Shown here piece by piece: positions 7,989 to 16,358 of a stretch of 64,000 bases of DNA (position 1 is its first letter; every line of letters begins with the position of its first letter). A program made the translations under genes and the position numbers. Source of the stretch: an uncultured Woeseiaceae bacterium (lineage in GTDB: Bacteria > Pseudomonadota > Gammaproteobacteria > Steroidobacterales > Woeseiaceae); NCBI GenBank assembly GCA_947258565.1, contig CAMYJB010000004.1, positions 81,854 to 145,853 on the forward strand, given 5' to 3'. The notes beneath the pieces are model-generated. The model was not told the DNA's origin. It saw only the letters and a list, made by a program, of their open reading frames with translations, and made no database searches.

Positions 7989-8575
7989 TGGCCGAAAACC
8001 GACATAGCGATCAGGAGGGTTTCCTGACGCGCTGGTCGCGCCGCAAGGCCCTGTCGCGCAGCGGCGAGGAATTGCCGGAGCCCATTGAGGATGTGGACGA
8101 GGAGCGGCCGGAAGCGGTCGCGTCCGTGCAGGAATCTGCGCCGGATGTTGAAGAGCCGGCGCCGGAGCATCCTGGCGACGATGCCCGCGCCCCGGCGGAC
8201 GCGGCGCCGGAACTGCCGCCACTTGAGTCGCTGGACGAGAATTCGGATTACAGTGCGTTTCTCGGTGACGGCGTACCGGCCGACATGAAGCAGAAAGCGC
8301 TGCGCAAGCTGTTCCACAGCCCCAAGTTCAATATCCGCGACGGCCTCGATGACTACGACTGGGACTTCACCAATCCCGAGCCGCTGGGCGATATCATCAC
8401 GGCCGAGATGCGCTACCGCGTGGAGCGCGAACTCGAGCGGCTGGCGGGTCTCGACGACGAGGAGGAGAAACCGGAAGATTCGCCCACCGTGGCCGCGGTC
8501 GACGCCGGAGAGCGCGACGAGCCCGACAACGAGTCTGACCGCGAGGCCGACGATGACCAACCTGAACCTTCCTGA
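7988..8575 (+). CDS. DUF3306 domain protein of the formate dehydrogenase locus
   Basis: The 195-residue protein starts with the family hallmark GFLTRWSRRKALSR and has an acidic, proline-rich linker (about 30-75), then the conserved block SDYSAFLGDGVPADMKQKAL-type core ending DYDWDFTNPEPLG. The C-terminal 50 residues are very acidic and low complexity. It is translationally coupled to the DUF3305 gene by a one-base overlap and to the ferredoxin gene by a 23-base overlap. The function is unknown; the company it keeps points to formate dehydrogenase biogenesis. Confidence 0.82.
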   Translation: MAENRHSDQEGFLTRWSRRKALSRSGEELPEPIEDVDEERPEAVASVQESAPDVEEPAPEHPGDDARAPADAAPELPPLESLDENSDYSAFLGDGVPADMKQKALRKLFHSPKFNIRDGLDDYDWDFTNPEPLGDIITAEMRYRVERELERLAGLDDEEEKPEDSPTVAAVDAGERDEPDNESDREADDDQPEPS

Positions 8576-10223
8576 CAGCACCGCAAGCGGCCGGGCGCGA
8601 GCCGAGGCTCTCGACCTCCGCCATCGGCCGGAAGTGGCGTCCACCTCAATTGTCAGCTTCCTGTCCCACGGCCGCGTTCTTATCGTCGGCGAGGAAACGC
8701 AGGCGCTGGCGGCTGCCGGCCGCCTCGGCGAGGGACTCGTTGCGACGCTGTTTTGTCCGGCTGATTCGCGGCCGGCCACAGCGACGGTCGATGGCCTGAC
8801 CGTCGTCCGCGGCGGCACGCCCGAGCTTTCGGGAAGCCTTGGTAGTTACACCCTGAGCCTTGCAGCTTCAGAAGACGACGTTGAGTCACCGGCGGTCGCG
8901 ATGCTCACGCAGGCCCGTTTCGACCTCGTGCTCGACCTGACCGACCCGCCGCTGCTGCAGCAAGAGGCCTTGCCGCCCGGCTACTACGCGCCGCGCGACG
9001 ACGCAGACGCGCTGGACAGCGCCATAACCGAATTACCGGAGATGCGCGGCGAGTTCGAGAAACCCAAGTATTTCAATCTCGACCCCGAGATCTGTGCGCA
9101 CGGCCGCAGGGGCATCCGCGGCTGCACTCGCTGCCTCGATGTCTGTCCGGCCTGGGCGATAACCTCGGCCGGCGAACACGTGACGGTGGATCCGAACCTG
9201 TGCCAGGGCTTCGGCAGCTGTGCGTCCGTCTGCCCGACCGGTGCCATTACGTATGCGTTTCCGAGCACCGGCGACCTGCTCGGCTACGTGCGCACCGTTC
9301 TGGTCAGCTACCGCGATTCCGGCGGGGCGGATCCGTTGCTCGTGTTCTTCGACAGCGCATCGGCGGGCGCGATTGCGGACGGACTCGGCGCCGCGTTGCC
9401 GGAAAACGCGCTGCCGGTCCAGCTGGAAGAGGTCGGGTCCATCGGCATGGATGCGTGGCTGACCTGCCTCGCCTACGGCGCCCGCCGCGTGCTGATCCTC
9501 ACGGGACGCGATACGCCGCAGAGCATCCGCGACGTGCTGGAACGCCAGATTGGCTACACCTCGCCGATCCTGGAGGGTATGGGTTACCCCGGCGCTGCCA
9601 TAGAGGCAGTGGATTCCGGTGACGTCGGCACGGTAACGGCTGCCGCGAACCCGGACCAGTCGATCAGCCTGGAAAGCCCCGCCCGCTTCGCGCCGCCCCC
9701 GGAAAAACGCCTGCTGCTGCGCACGGCGATCAACTACCTGCTGGAGCACGCCCCGAGCCACAGGAAGGTTGCGGCATTGCCTGCGGGCGCACCGTTCGGC
9801 CGGGTCAAGGTCGATGCGGCCGCGTGCACGCTGTGCATGAGCTGCGTCGCGGTCTGCCCGACCTCAGCGCTGCGCGAAGGGCAGGGACTGCCGCAGCTGA
9901 ATTTCGTCGAGCGCTCCTGCATCCAGTGCGGATCGTGTGAAAAAGCCTGTCCGGAGGACGCTGTCTCGCTCGAGACCCGCTTCCTGTACGACGACAAGGA
10001 ACGCGGCGCCCAGCGCCTGCTGCACGAGGAGCAGCCGCTGTGCTGCATTTCCTGCGGCAAGCCGTTCGCCACGCGGTCGATGCTCAGGGTCATGGCGAAA
10101 AAGCTCGAGGACCACTGGATGTTCCAGAGCGACGCCGACCGGCGACGCCTGGAGATGTGCGAAGACTGCCGGGTCAAGGACCTGATGCGCGCACAACAGG
10201 GTGGCGGACCGGGGCCTGTCTGA
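8553..10223 (+). CDS. Polyferredoxin-type 4Fe-4S protein of the fdh operon
   Basis: This 556-residue cytoplasmic protein has four [4Fe-4S] cysteine motifs in two pairs: CTRCLDVCPAWAI and CASVCPTGAI in the middle, CTLCMSCVAVCPTSAL and CIQCGSCEKACPEDAV near the C-terminus. A further CISCGKPFA / CEDCR pair at the end looks like a zinc-ribbon or extra cluster site. The N-terminal third is non-motif. Such ferredoxins accompany DUF3305/DUF3306 in fdh loci and may supply electrons for cofactor sulfuration or enzyme assembly; that role is inferred. The ATG at 8553 overlaps the DUF3306 gene and fits the family start better than upstream codons. Confidence 0.85.
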   Translation: MTNLNLPDSTASGRARAEALDLRHRPEVASTSIVSFLSHGRVLIVGEETQALAAAGRLGEGLVATLFCPADSRPATATVDGLTVVRGGTPELSGSLGSYTLSLAASEDDVESPAVAMLTQARFDLVLDLTDPPLLQQEALPPGYYAPRDDADALDSAITELPEMRGEFEKPKYFNLDPEICAHGRRGIRGCTRCLDVCPAWAITSAGEHVTVDPNLCQGFGSCASVCPTGAITYAFPSTGDLLGYVRTVLVSYRDSGGADPLLVFFDSASAGAIADGLGAALPENALPVQLEEVGSIGMDAWLTCLAYGARRVLILTGRDTPQSIRDVLERQIGYTSPILEGMGYPGAAIEAVDSGDVGTVTAAANPDQSISLESPARFAPPPEKRLLLRTAINYLLEHAPSHRKVAALPAGAPFGRVKVDAAACTLCMSCVAVCPTSALREGQGLPQLNFVERSCIQCGSCEKACPEDAVSLETRFLYDDKERGAQRLLHEEQPLCCISCGKPFATRSMLRVMAKKLEDHWMFQSDADRRRLEMCEDCRVKDLMRAQQGGGPGPV

Positions 10224-10307
10224 GCCTGCGTATCGTCGACAGACAACACGGTGACGGTCGACCGGGCACGGATGGGACAAAATGTCGCTCTGTGCTGTCT
10301 TCACGCT

Positions 10308-10325
10308 AAATAGTTCTGACTATTT
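10308..10325. promoter_or_regulatory. AAATAGT-TCTG-ACTATTT inverted repeat upstream of the torD-fdh genes
   Basis: A perfect seven-base inverted repeat with a four-base spacer lies in the 194-base gap between the ferredoxin gene and the torD-like gene, 93 bases before that ATG. It is AT-rich within a GC-rich genome, which makes it stand out and suits a regulator-binding site. A second promoter for torD-fdhXABC probably lies here. The regulator encoded at 6534-7469 is the obvious candidate to bind it. Confidence 0.4.
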
Positions 10326-10417
10326 GTCCCTTAACAGTGATTTATTGTCAGTGGCGGCCGCCCTCCTATTTGACTAAACTTAGGTGAAATAACTGGGGGA
10401 TTAGCGGGCTCGGATAC

Positions 10418-11095
10418 ATGACCGAAGCACCTGCATTACACGACGCAACCGCCGCTGCCGGCATCTCGTCTTTGGAGCCGGAAGACCGGCTCCGAGCCGA
10501 TACTTACCGGGTTCTCGGCCGGCTGCTTGCGGCGCCGCCGGATGCGGAAACCCTGGACCTGTTTGCAACCGCTCCCGTCAGCAACGAAGACAACCTCCTC
10601 GCCGTCGCCTGGCGGATGCTGGCGATGTCCGCCGAACGCGCGACGCCGGGCGAGGTAGCGGACGAATACCAGACCTTGTTCATCGGCCTCGGCCGCGGCG
10701 AACTCGTGCCGTTCGGCTCCTGGTACCTCACGGGGTTCCTGATGGAACAGCCGCTCGCCCGGCTCCGCACCGACATGCAAAAGCTCGGCTTCGAGCGCCA
10801 GGATGACGTCGCCGAGCCCGAGGATCATGCTGCGGCGCTCTGCGAAATCATGGCGTTGCTTGCAGAAGATACCGGCCCCGGCAGTCTCGAGGTGCAGGCC
10901 GCGTTTTTCGAAACCCACATCGGAACCTGGATGACGCGCTTATTCCGCGACATGCAGGAGGCTTCCTCGGCGCGCTTTTACCGCGCCGTTGGCCAGCTTG
11001 GAGAGCAATTTATTAATACGGACCAGCGTTACCTGGAAATGGTGGAACGATCGGACGCCACACCGGGCGAGCCGGTCCGCCCCGGTATTTCATAA
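10418..11095 (+). CDS. TorD/DmsD-family molecular chaperone
   Basis: The 225-residue all-helical protein carries the family's central segment with LVPFGSWYLTGFLMEQPLAR (about residues 88-107) and the downstream PEDHAAALCEIMALL region. TorD-family chaperones bind the Tat signal peptide and apo-form of molybdo/tungsto-enzymes until cofactor is loaded. Position directly before fdhX and fdhA makes FdhA the likely client. It is cytoplasmic, and length and motif spacing are normal. Confidence 0.88.
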   Translation: MTEAPALHDATAAAGISSLEPEDRLRADTYRVLGRLLAAPPDAETLDLFATAPVSNEDNLLAVAWRMLAMSAERATPGEVADEYQTLFIGLGRGELVPFGSWYLTGFLMEQPLARLRTDMQKLGFERQDDVAEPEDHAAALCEIMALLAEDTGPGSLEVQAAFFETHIGTWMTRLFRDMQEASSARFYRAVGQLGEQFINTDQRYLEMVERSDATPGEPVRPGIS

Positions 11096-11132
11096 AGCGC
11101 CGGCTATTCGGCGCCGTAATGGGAGATAGGAG

Positions 11133-11342
11133 ATGAGTCGTAAATCGAGTTCGTACACCGCTGATCGGCGTACATTTCTCAAGAAGCTGGCTGCGGCGGG
11201 GGGCGCAACGGCAGCGGTCGCGATGTCCGGCCGTGCGGCCGTCGCCTCACCGGAGCAGGCCACCGCGCCCGGGCCGGCCAAACAAAAGGGTTACCACGAA
11301 ACCCCCCACATTCGTAGCTATTACCGTTCTGCCCGCCTGTAA
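11133..11342 (+). CDS. fdhX: Formate dehydrogenase region Tat-signal peptide protein (FdhX type)
   Basis: At 69 residues this protein is almost entirely a twin-arginine signal (ADRRTFLKKLAAAGGATAA) followed by about 35 residues ending YHETPHIRSYYRSARL. This matches the small 'formate dehydrogenase region TAT target' family that precedes fdhA in many proteobacteria. It has no catalytic motif, and its role in assembly or export of the enzyme is not settled. A GGGAGATAGGAG ribosome-binding site precedes the ATG. It is cotranscribed with fdhA, 54 bases downstream. Confidence 0.85.
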   Translation: MSRKSSSYTADRRTFLKKLAAAGGATAAVAMSGRAAVASPEQATAPGPAKQKGYHETPHIRSYYRSARL

Positions 11343-11396
11343 CCGGCTGCTGAACCGGACTACAGCGCAACAGAAACCAACCTTGGGAGATTAGCG

Positions 11397-14309
11397 ATGA
11401 AGCTGATCAAGAAGCGAGACCTCACCGCCACCGAATCGGCCAGTGTATCGAGCGGCGTGCTCGGTTCCACCGTGGATCGCCGCGCCTTCCTGCGCCGCGC
11501 GGGCCTGGGCCTCGGTGGTACCGCCGTGGCGGCGACACTGCCCACGACGATGATCCGGCGCGCCGAAGCCGCGCGCGACGTCGACCCGAACGCCAAGACG
11601 GAAGTCCGCAAGTCGGTCTGCACCCACTGCTCGGTGGGCTGCGGCGTCGTTGCGGAAGTTCAGAACGGCGTCTGGACCGGACAGGAACCGGATTTCGATT
11701 CACCGTTCAACATGGGCGGCCACTGCGCCAAGGGCGCCTCGGTGCGCGAGCACGGCCACGGTGAACGCCGGCTGAAATACCCGATGAAGCTCACCGGCGG
11801 CAAGTGGACCAAGGTCTCCTGGGATCAGGCCGTCGACGAGATCGGCGACAAGGTGCTCGACATTCGCAAGCGCTCCGGCCCGGACTCCGTCTACTGGCTC
11901 GGCTCGGCCAAGTTCAACAACGAGCAGGCCTACCTGTTCCGCAAGTTCGCAGCGCTGTGGGGCACGAACAACGTCGATCACCAGGCCCGCATCTGCCATT
12001 CGACGACGGTCGCCGGCGTAGCCAACACCTGGGGCTACGGCGCGATGACCAACTCCTACAACGACATGCACAACTGCAAGGCGATGTTCTTCATCGGCAG
12101 TAATGCCGCGGAAGCACACCCGGTCGCGATGCAGCACGTGCTGCGCGGCAAGGAGAACGGCGCGAAGATGATCGTGGTCGACCCACGCTTCACGCGCACC
12201 GCCGCACATGCCGACCAGTTCCTGCGTATCCGCCCGGGCAGCGACGTGCCGATCATCTGGGGCATCCTGTGGCACGTTTTCGAAAACGGCTGGGAGGACA
12301 AGGAATACATCCGCCAGCGCGTTTACGGCATGGACGAGATCCGCGCCGAGGTTGCCAAGTGGACGCCGGATGTCGTCGAGAACGTCACGGGCGTTCCGGA
12401 AGAACAGGTGAAGCTGGCCGCGAAGACCATGGCCGAAAACAGGCCCGGCACGATCGTCTGGTGCATGGGCGGCACCCAGCACACGATCGGCAACAACAAC
12501 ACGCGCGCCTACTGCGCCATGCAGCTTGCACTCGGCAACGTGGGCGTGTCGGGTGGCGGCGCCAACATCTTCCGCGGTCACGACAACGTGCAGGGCGCCA
12601 CGGACCTCGGCATCCTCTCGCACACGCTGCCGGGCTACTACGGCCTGTCGGACGGTGCCTGGAAGCACTGGTCACGCGTCTGGGGCCTGGACCACGACTG
12701 GGTCGTATCCCGCTTCGACACCGGCTACATGGACACGGCGGGCGACGTCGAGGAAGGCGAGGCGCCGGTACCGTTCGCGAACCCGATGAACTCGGCCGGC
12801 ATGCCGGTCTCTCGCTGGATCGACGGCGTACTCGAAGACAGCCGCCTGATCGACCAGCGTGACCAGCTCAAGGCGATGTTCTTCTGGGGTCACGCACCGA
12901 ACAGCCAGACCCGCGGTCCGGAGATGAAGAAGGCGCTCGAGACGCTCGAGCTCGTCGTCGTCGTCGACCCGTACCCGACACACACGGCGGTCCTGCCCGA
13001 CCGGCAAGAAGGCATGTACCTGCTGCCCGCGGCGACGCAGTTCGAGACCTACGGCTCGGTCACCGCATCCAACCGCTCGCTGCAGTGGCGCGAAACGGTT
13101 ATCGACCCGCTGTTCGAGGCGCTTCCCGACCATACGATCATGTACAAGCTGGCGAAGAAGCTCGAGTTCTCGGACCAGCTGTTCAAGAACATCAAGGTCG
13201 AGAACGACGAACCGTTGATCGAAGACATCCTCCGCGAGATCAACGCTGGAATGTGGACGATCGGCTACACGGGCCAGAGCCCGGAAAGGCTCAAGCTCCA
13301 CATGGAAAACAAGCACACGTTCAACACGACGACCCTGAAAGCCGAAGGCGGGCCGTGTGACGGAGACTACTACGGACTGCCGTGGCCATCCTGGGGTACG
13401 CCGGACATGAAACACCCCGGCACCCCGGTGCTGTATGACACCAGCAAGCATGTGGCCGAGGGCGGGCTCAACTTCCGCGCCCGCTTCGGTGTCGAACGCA
13501 ACGGCGTAAACCTCCTCGCCGAGGACTCTTACAGCAAGGGCGCCGAGATCCAGGACGGCTATCCGGAATTCACGGCGGATATGCTCAAGCAGCTCGGCTG
13601 GTGGGACGAATTGACCGCCGAGGAGAAGGCGGCTGCCGAAGGCAAGAACTGGAAGACCGACCTCTCGGGTGGCATCCAGCGCGTCGCGATCAAGCACGGT
13701 TGCGCGCCGTTCGGCAACGCCAAGGCGCGGACGGTCGTCTGGACCTTCCCGGATCCGGTACCGATTCATCGCGAACCGCTGTACACGTCGCGGCGCGACC
13801 TCGTCGAGAAATACCCGACCTACGAGGACCGCAAGAGCCACTACCGCCTGCCGACGCGTTACGCATCGATCCAGGCCAAGGACTACTCGAAGGACTTCCC
13901 GCTCATTCACACCAGCGGGCGGCTCGTCGAGTACGAGGGCGGCGGCGAAGAGAGCCGCTCGAATCCGTGGCTTGCCGAACTCCAGCAGGACATGTTCGCC
14001 GAGATCAACCCCGCCGACGCCAATAACGCCGGCGTGCGCGACGGCCAGTGGATGTGGCTGGAAAGCCCCGAGGGCGCGAAGATAAAGATCAAGGCCATGG
14101 TGACACCGAGAGTCGCCCGCGGCGTGGTCTTTACGCCGTTCCACTTCGGTGGCTGGTACCAGGGCAAGGACCTGTTGGACAAGTATCCGGAGGGCGCCGC
14201 ACCGTATGTGCGCGGCGAAGCGGCCAACACCGCGTTCACCTACGGGTATGACTCCGTTACGCAGATGCAGGAAACGAAAGCATCTCTCTGCAAGATCAGC
14301 GCAGCTTAG
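11397..14309 (+). CDS. fdhA: Formate dehydrogenase catalytic subunit (W/Mo-bis-MGD), Tat-exported
   Basis: The 970-residue enzyme oxidises formate to CO2 in the periplasm. It has a Tat signal with DRRAFLRRAG (Arg28-Arg29), a [4Fe-4S] site at Cys75, Cys78, Cys82 and Cys110, and the molybdopterin-oxidoreductase body. The metal ligand is Cys200 in ARICHSTTVAG, so this is a cysteine and not a selenocysteine enzyme; no in-frame TGA occurs. The neighbouring His is also conserved. The C-terminal molydopterin dinucleotide-binding domain starts near LIHTSGR. It is followed 11 bases later by fdhB. The tungstate transporter in the same locus suggests tungsten as the metal, but molybdenum is possible. 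Confidence 0.96.
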   Translation: MKLIKKRDLTATESASVSSGVLGSTVDRRAFLRRAGLGLGGTAVAATLPTTMIRRAEAARDVDPNAKTEVRKSVCTHCSVGCGVVAEVQNGVWTGQEPDFDSPFNMGGHCAKGASVREHGHGERRLKYPMKLTGGKWTKVSWDQAVDEIGDKVLDIRKRSGPDSVYWLGSAKFNNEQAYLFRKFAALWGTNNVDHQARICHSTTVAGVANTWGYGAMTNSYNDMHNCKAMFFIGSNAAEAHPVAMQHVLRGKENGAKMIVVDPRFTRTAAHADQFLRIRPGSDVPIIWGILWHVFENGWEDKEYIRQRVYGMDEIRAEVAKWTPDVVENVTGVPEEQVKLAAKTMAENRPGTIVWCMGGTQHTIGNNNTRAYCAMQLALGNVGVSGGGANIFRGHDNVQGATDLGILSHTLPGYYGLSDGAWKHWSRVWGLDHDWVVSRFDTGYMDTAGDVEEGEAPVPFANPMNSAGMPVSRWIDGVLEDSRLIDQRDQLKAMFFWGHAPNSQTRGPEMKKALETLELVVVVDPYPTHTAVLPDRQEGMYLLPAATQFETYGSVTASNRSLQWRETVIDPLFEALPDHTIMYKLAKKLEFSDQLFKNIKVENDEPLIEDILREINAGMWTIGYTGQSPERLKLHMENKHTFNTTTLKAEGGPCDGDYYGLPWPSWGTPDMKHPGTPVLYDTSKHVAEGGLNFRARFGVERNGVNLLAEDSYSKGAEIQDGYPEFTADMLKQLGWWDELTAEEKAAAEGKNWKTDLSGGIQRVAIKHGCAPFGNAKARTVVWTFPDPVPIHREPLYTSRRDLVEKYPTYEDRKSHYRLPTRYASIQAKDYSKDFPLIHTSGRLVEYEGGGEESRSNPWLAELQQDMFAEINPADANNAGVRDGQWMWLESPEGAKIKIKAMVTPRVARGVVFTPFHFGGWYQGKDLLDKYPEGAAPYVRGEAANTAFTYGYDSVTQMQETKASLCKISAA

Positions 14310-14320
14310 GAGACTCGAAC

Positions 14321-14911
14321 ATGGCACGTATGAAATTTCTTTGTGACGCCGAGCGCTGCATCGAGTGCAACGGTTGTGTAACGGCCTGCAAGAACGAGCA
14401 CGAGGTCCCCTGGGGCGTAAACCGGCGCCGCGTCGTGACCCTCGATGACGGCGTTCCCGGCGAGAAATCGGTATCGGTTGCGTGCATGCACTGTACCGAT
14501 GCGCCCTGCGCCGCCGTCTGCCCGGTCGACTGTTTTTACACGACCGACGACGGCATCGTCCTGCACGACAAGGACCTCTGCATCGGTTGCGGCTACTGCT
14601 TCTACGCCTGCCCGTTCGGGGCGCCGCAGTTCCCGCAACAGGAGGCCTTTGGCGTTCGCGGCAAGATGGACAAGTGCACGTTCTGCGCGGGTGGTCCCGA
14701 GGACAACAGCTCAGCCGCCGAACTCGAGAAGTACGGCCGCAACCGTGTTGCCGAGGGCAAGCTGCCGCTGTGCGCCGAGATGTGCAGCACGAAGGCCCTG
14801 CTTGCCGGCGACGGCGATATGGTCGCAGACATCTACCGCGAGCGGATCACGAAACGTGGCGGGCGCCCCGAGACCTGGGGTTGGGAGACCGCCTACAAGG
14901 GTGACGCCTGA
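14321..14911 (+). CDS. fdhB: Formate dehydrogenase iron-sulfur subunit
   Basis: The 196-residue subunit has four cysteine groups for [4Fe-4S] clusters: CIECNGCVTAC, CMHCTDAPCAAVCPVDC, CIGCGYCFYACPFG, and a final CTFC...CAEMC set. It passes electrons from FdhA to the cytochrome b subunit. No signal peptide is present, so it is presumably exported with FdhA by the Tat hitchhiker route. The start could also be the ATG three codons later. It lacks the C-terminal transmembrane helix of E. coli FdnH, leaving FdhC as the membrane anchor. Confidence 0.94.
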   Translation: MARMKFLCDAERCIECNGCVTACKNEHEVPWGVNRRRVVTLDDGVPGEKSVSVACMHCTDAPCAAVCPVDCFYTTDDGIVLHDKDLCIGCGYCFYACPFGAPQFPQQEAFGVRGKMDKCTFCAGGPEDNSSAAELEKYGRNRVAEGKLPLCAEMCSTKALLAGDGDMVADIYRERITKRGGRPETWGWETAYKGDA

Positions 14912-14939
14912 TAGAGCAGACGTTGCTGGGACAAGAATA

Positions 14940-15161
14940 GTGACAACAGTCGAGAATAAGGGGCAGCGCCCGCTGGCAATGGCGCTCGCCCTTGCTGTCA
15001 TGTCGATAAGCTTGACCGCCTGTGCAGAACGGGCGGAGGTTACCTTGCACGAACCGGGTGTCTACAAGGGTAGTGTGGATCCGCTGCTGGCACAGCAGCA
15101 GAATCCGGAACAGATCCAGACACTGCAGGATCGATTTGCCAAGGGGCAGTCGGACCGGTAG
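14940..15161 (+). CDS. Small lipoprotein inside the fdh operon, unknown function
   Basis: A 73-residue frame starts with GTG at 14940 and has a basic N-region, a hydrophobic stretch and the lipobox LTAC, followed by about 45 residues of which HEPGVYKGSVDPLLAQQQ is the most ordered part. It lies between fdhB and fdhC on the same strand with short gaps, so it is almost certainly cotranscribed. An ATG at 14979 would leave no basic N-region. I do not recognise the family; an accessory subunit or periplasmic assembly factor of the FdhABC complex is a guess. Confidence 0.65.
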   Translation: MTTVENKGQRPLAMALALAVMSISLTACAERAEVTLHEPGVYKGSVDPLLAQQQNPEQIQTLQDRFAKGQSDR

Positions 15162-15233
15162 TCAGGCCGGCCCGGAGAAGCGAATGGACGCCGCGGCCCG
15201 ACAGGGGTCGCGGCGCAAACAGGAGCCTGGTCA

Positions 15234-16301
15234 ATGCGCGAACAAAAAACTAGCAAACAACGGGGCCGCCGTAAGGCTATCCTCGTTACTGTCGCAGTGT
15301 CGCTGATGGTTTCCATGGCACTGCCGCTGACGGGGTACATCGCCCACGAAACCGGCCTGATACATACGGCTCAGGCGCAGGAGTCGGACGAGGAGGCCGT
15401 CAACCCGCGCGCCGAGTACTGGCGCGCCGTACGCGGTGGCACCGAGGGCTACTCCGCCGTATCGGGCCAGGAGACCGGCGTGCTGATCCAGAACGGCGGC
15501 CAGAACTGGCGCGCGGTTCGCAACGGCCCGGTGTCTTTCTATGGCGGCTCGCTGATCATCGCCGTGCTCCTCGTGCTTGCAGCAAAGCATATCGTCAGGG
15601 GCCGGGACAAACTCGAGTCGCGCACCGGCCGCACCATAACGCGCTGGTCGGCCTTCGAGCGTGTGATGCACTGGTACGTCGCGATCTCTTTTATCATCCT
15701 GGCGATCACCGGCCTGAGCCTGATCTTCGGACGGGCCGTATTGATACCGATCATGGGTAAGGAAGGTTTCGCGGCCTGGGCGGCACTGGCAAAACCCGTT
15801 CACGATTATCTTGCGCTGCCGTTTGCTGCAGGCCTCACCCTGCTGATGCTGATGTGGATAGGCAAGAATGTTCCGAAGAGCTACGACTTCCAGTGGCTGA
15901 AGTCCCTGGGAGGTGCCATCGGTGAAGGCCATCCGCCGGCCGGTTTCTTCAACGCCGGTGAAAAGGTCTTTTACTGGTTGATCTTCGTGGGCGGGGTCGC
16001 AATGACGCTCTCGGGTGTCTACCTGCTGTTCCCGAACCTCGAAACCGTTCGCGAGTCGATGCAGTTCTGGCACATCGTGCACTCGTCCTCCGGGCTGTTC
16101 CTGATCGCCGTCGCGCTGGGTCACATCTACCTCGGCAGCATCGGCACCGAAGGCGTGCTCGAGGGCATGGTGAGTGGCGAGATCGATGAAGGCTTTGCCA
16201 GGCAGCACCACAGCCTCTGGTACGAAGAGGTCAAGGGCGGCGCCGCACCCGCCGCGGAAGGCGAGGCAGCACAGGGCACGTCGAGTGCCGCTACGACCTG
16301 A
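15234..16301 (+). CDS. fdhC: Formate dehydrogenase cytochrome b556 subunit
   Basis: The 355-residue membrane subunit anchors FdhAB and passes electrons from formate to the quinone pool through haem b. An N-terminal hydrophobic segment (about 15-40) and an extra helix (about 100-120) precede the four-helix cytochrome b561/FdnI-type core, which begins ITRWSAFERVMHWYV with the first haem His. Further His residues are in VHDYLALPF, FWHIVHSSSG and ALGHIYLG. The C-terminal tail is Ala/Glu-rich. It is the last gene before a clear terminator. Confidence 0.93.
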   Translation: MREQKTSKQRGRRKAILVTVAVSLMVSMALPLTGYIAHETGLIHTAQAQESDEEAVNPRAEYWRAVRGGTEGYSAVSGQETGVLIQNGGQNWRAVRNGPVSFYGGSLIIAVLLVLAAKHIVRGRDKLESRTGRTITRWSAFERVMHWYVAISFIILAITGLSLIFGRAVLIPIMGKEGFAAWAALAKPVHDYLALPFAAGLTLLMLMWIGKNVPKSYDFQWLKSLGGAIGEGHPPAGFFNAGEKVFYWLIFVGGVAMTLSGVYLLFPNLETVRESMQFWHIVHSSSGLFLIAVALGHIYLGSIGTEGVLEGMVSGEIDEGFARQHHSLWYEEVKGGAAPAAEGEAAQGTSSAATT

Positions 16302-16330
16302 GCCGCATCGGGCCATATTACCGCTGATAC

Positions 16331-16358
16331 ACCGGCCGGCATTTGCCGGCCGGTTTTT
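16331..16358 (+). terminator. Rho-independent terminator of the fdh operon
   Basis: A nine-base perfect stem (CCGGCCGGC / GCCGGCCGG, 16332-16340 and 16345-16353) with loop ATTT is followed directly by five T residues. It lies 30 bases after the fdhC stop. It also lies just before, and slightly overlaps, the best available start of the downstream ankyrin gene, so part of the transcription may read through. Confidence 0.85.

Noticed and set aside
11397..14309. Possible selenocysteine (TGA) formate dehydrogenase
   Set aside because: The catalytic residue is encoded by TGC (Cys200) and no in-frame TGA occurs in fdhA; no SECIS-like structure is needed.
12672..14327. An antisense frame of 551 codons opposite fdhA
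   Set aside because: It mirrors codon bias of fdhA and shows no family motif.
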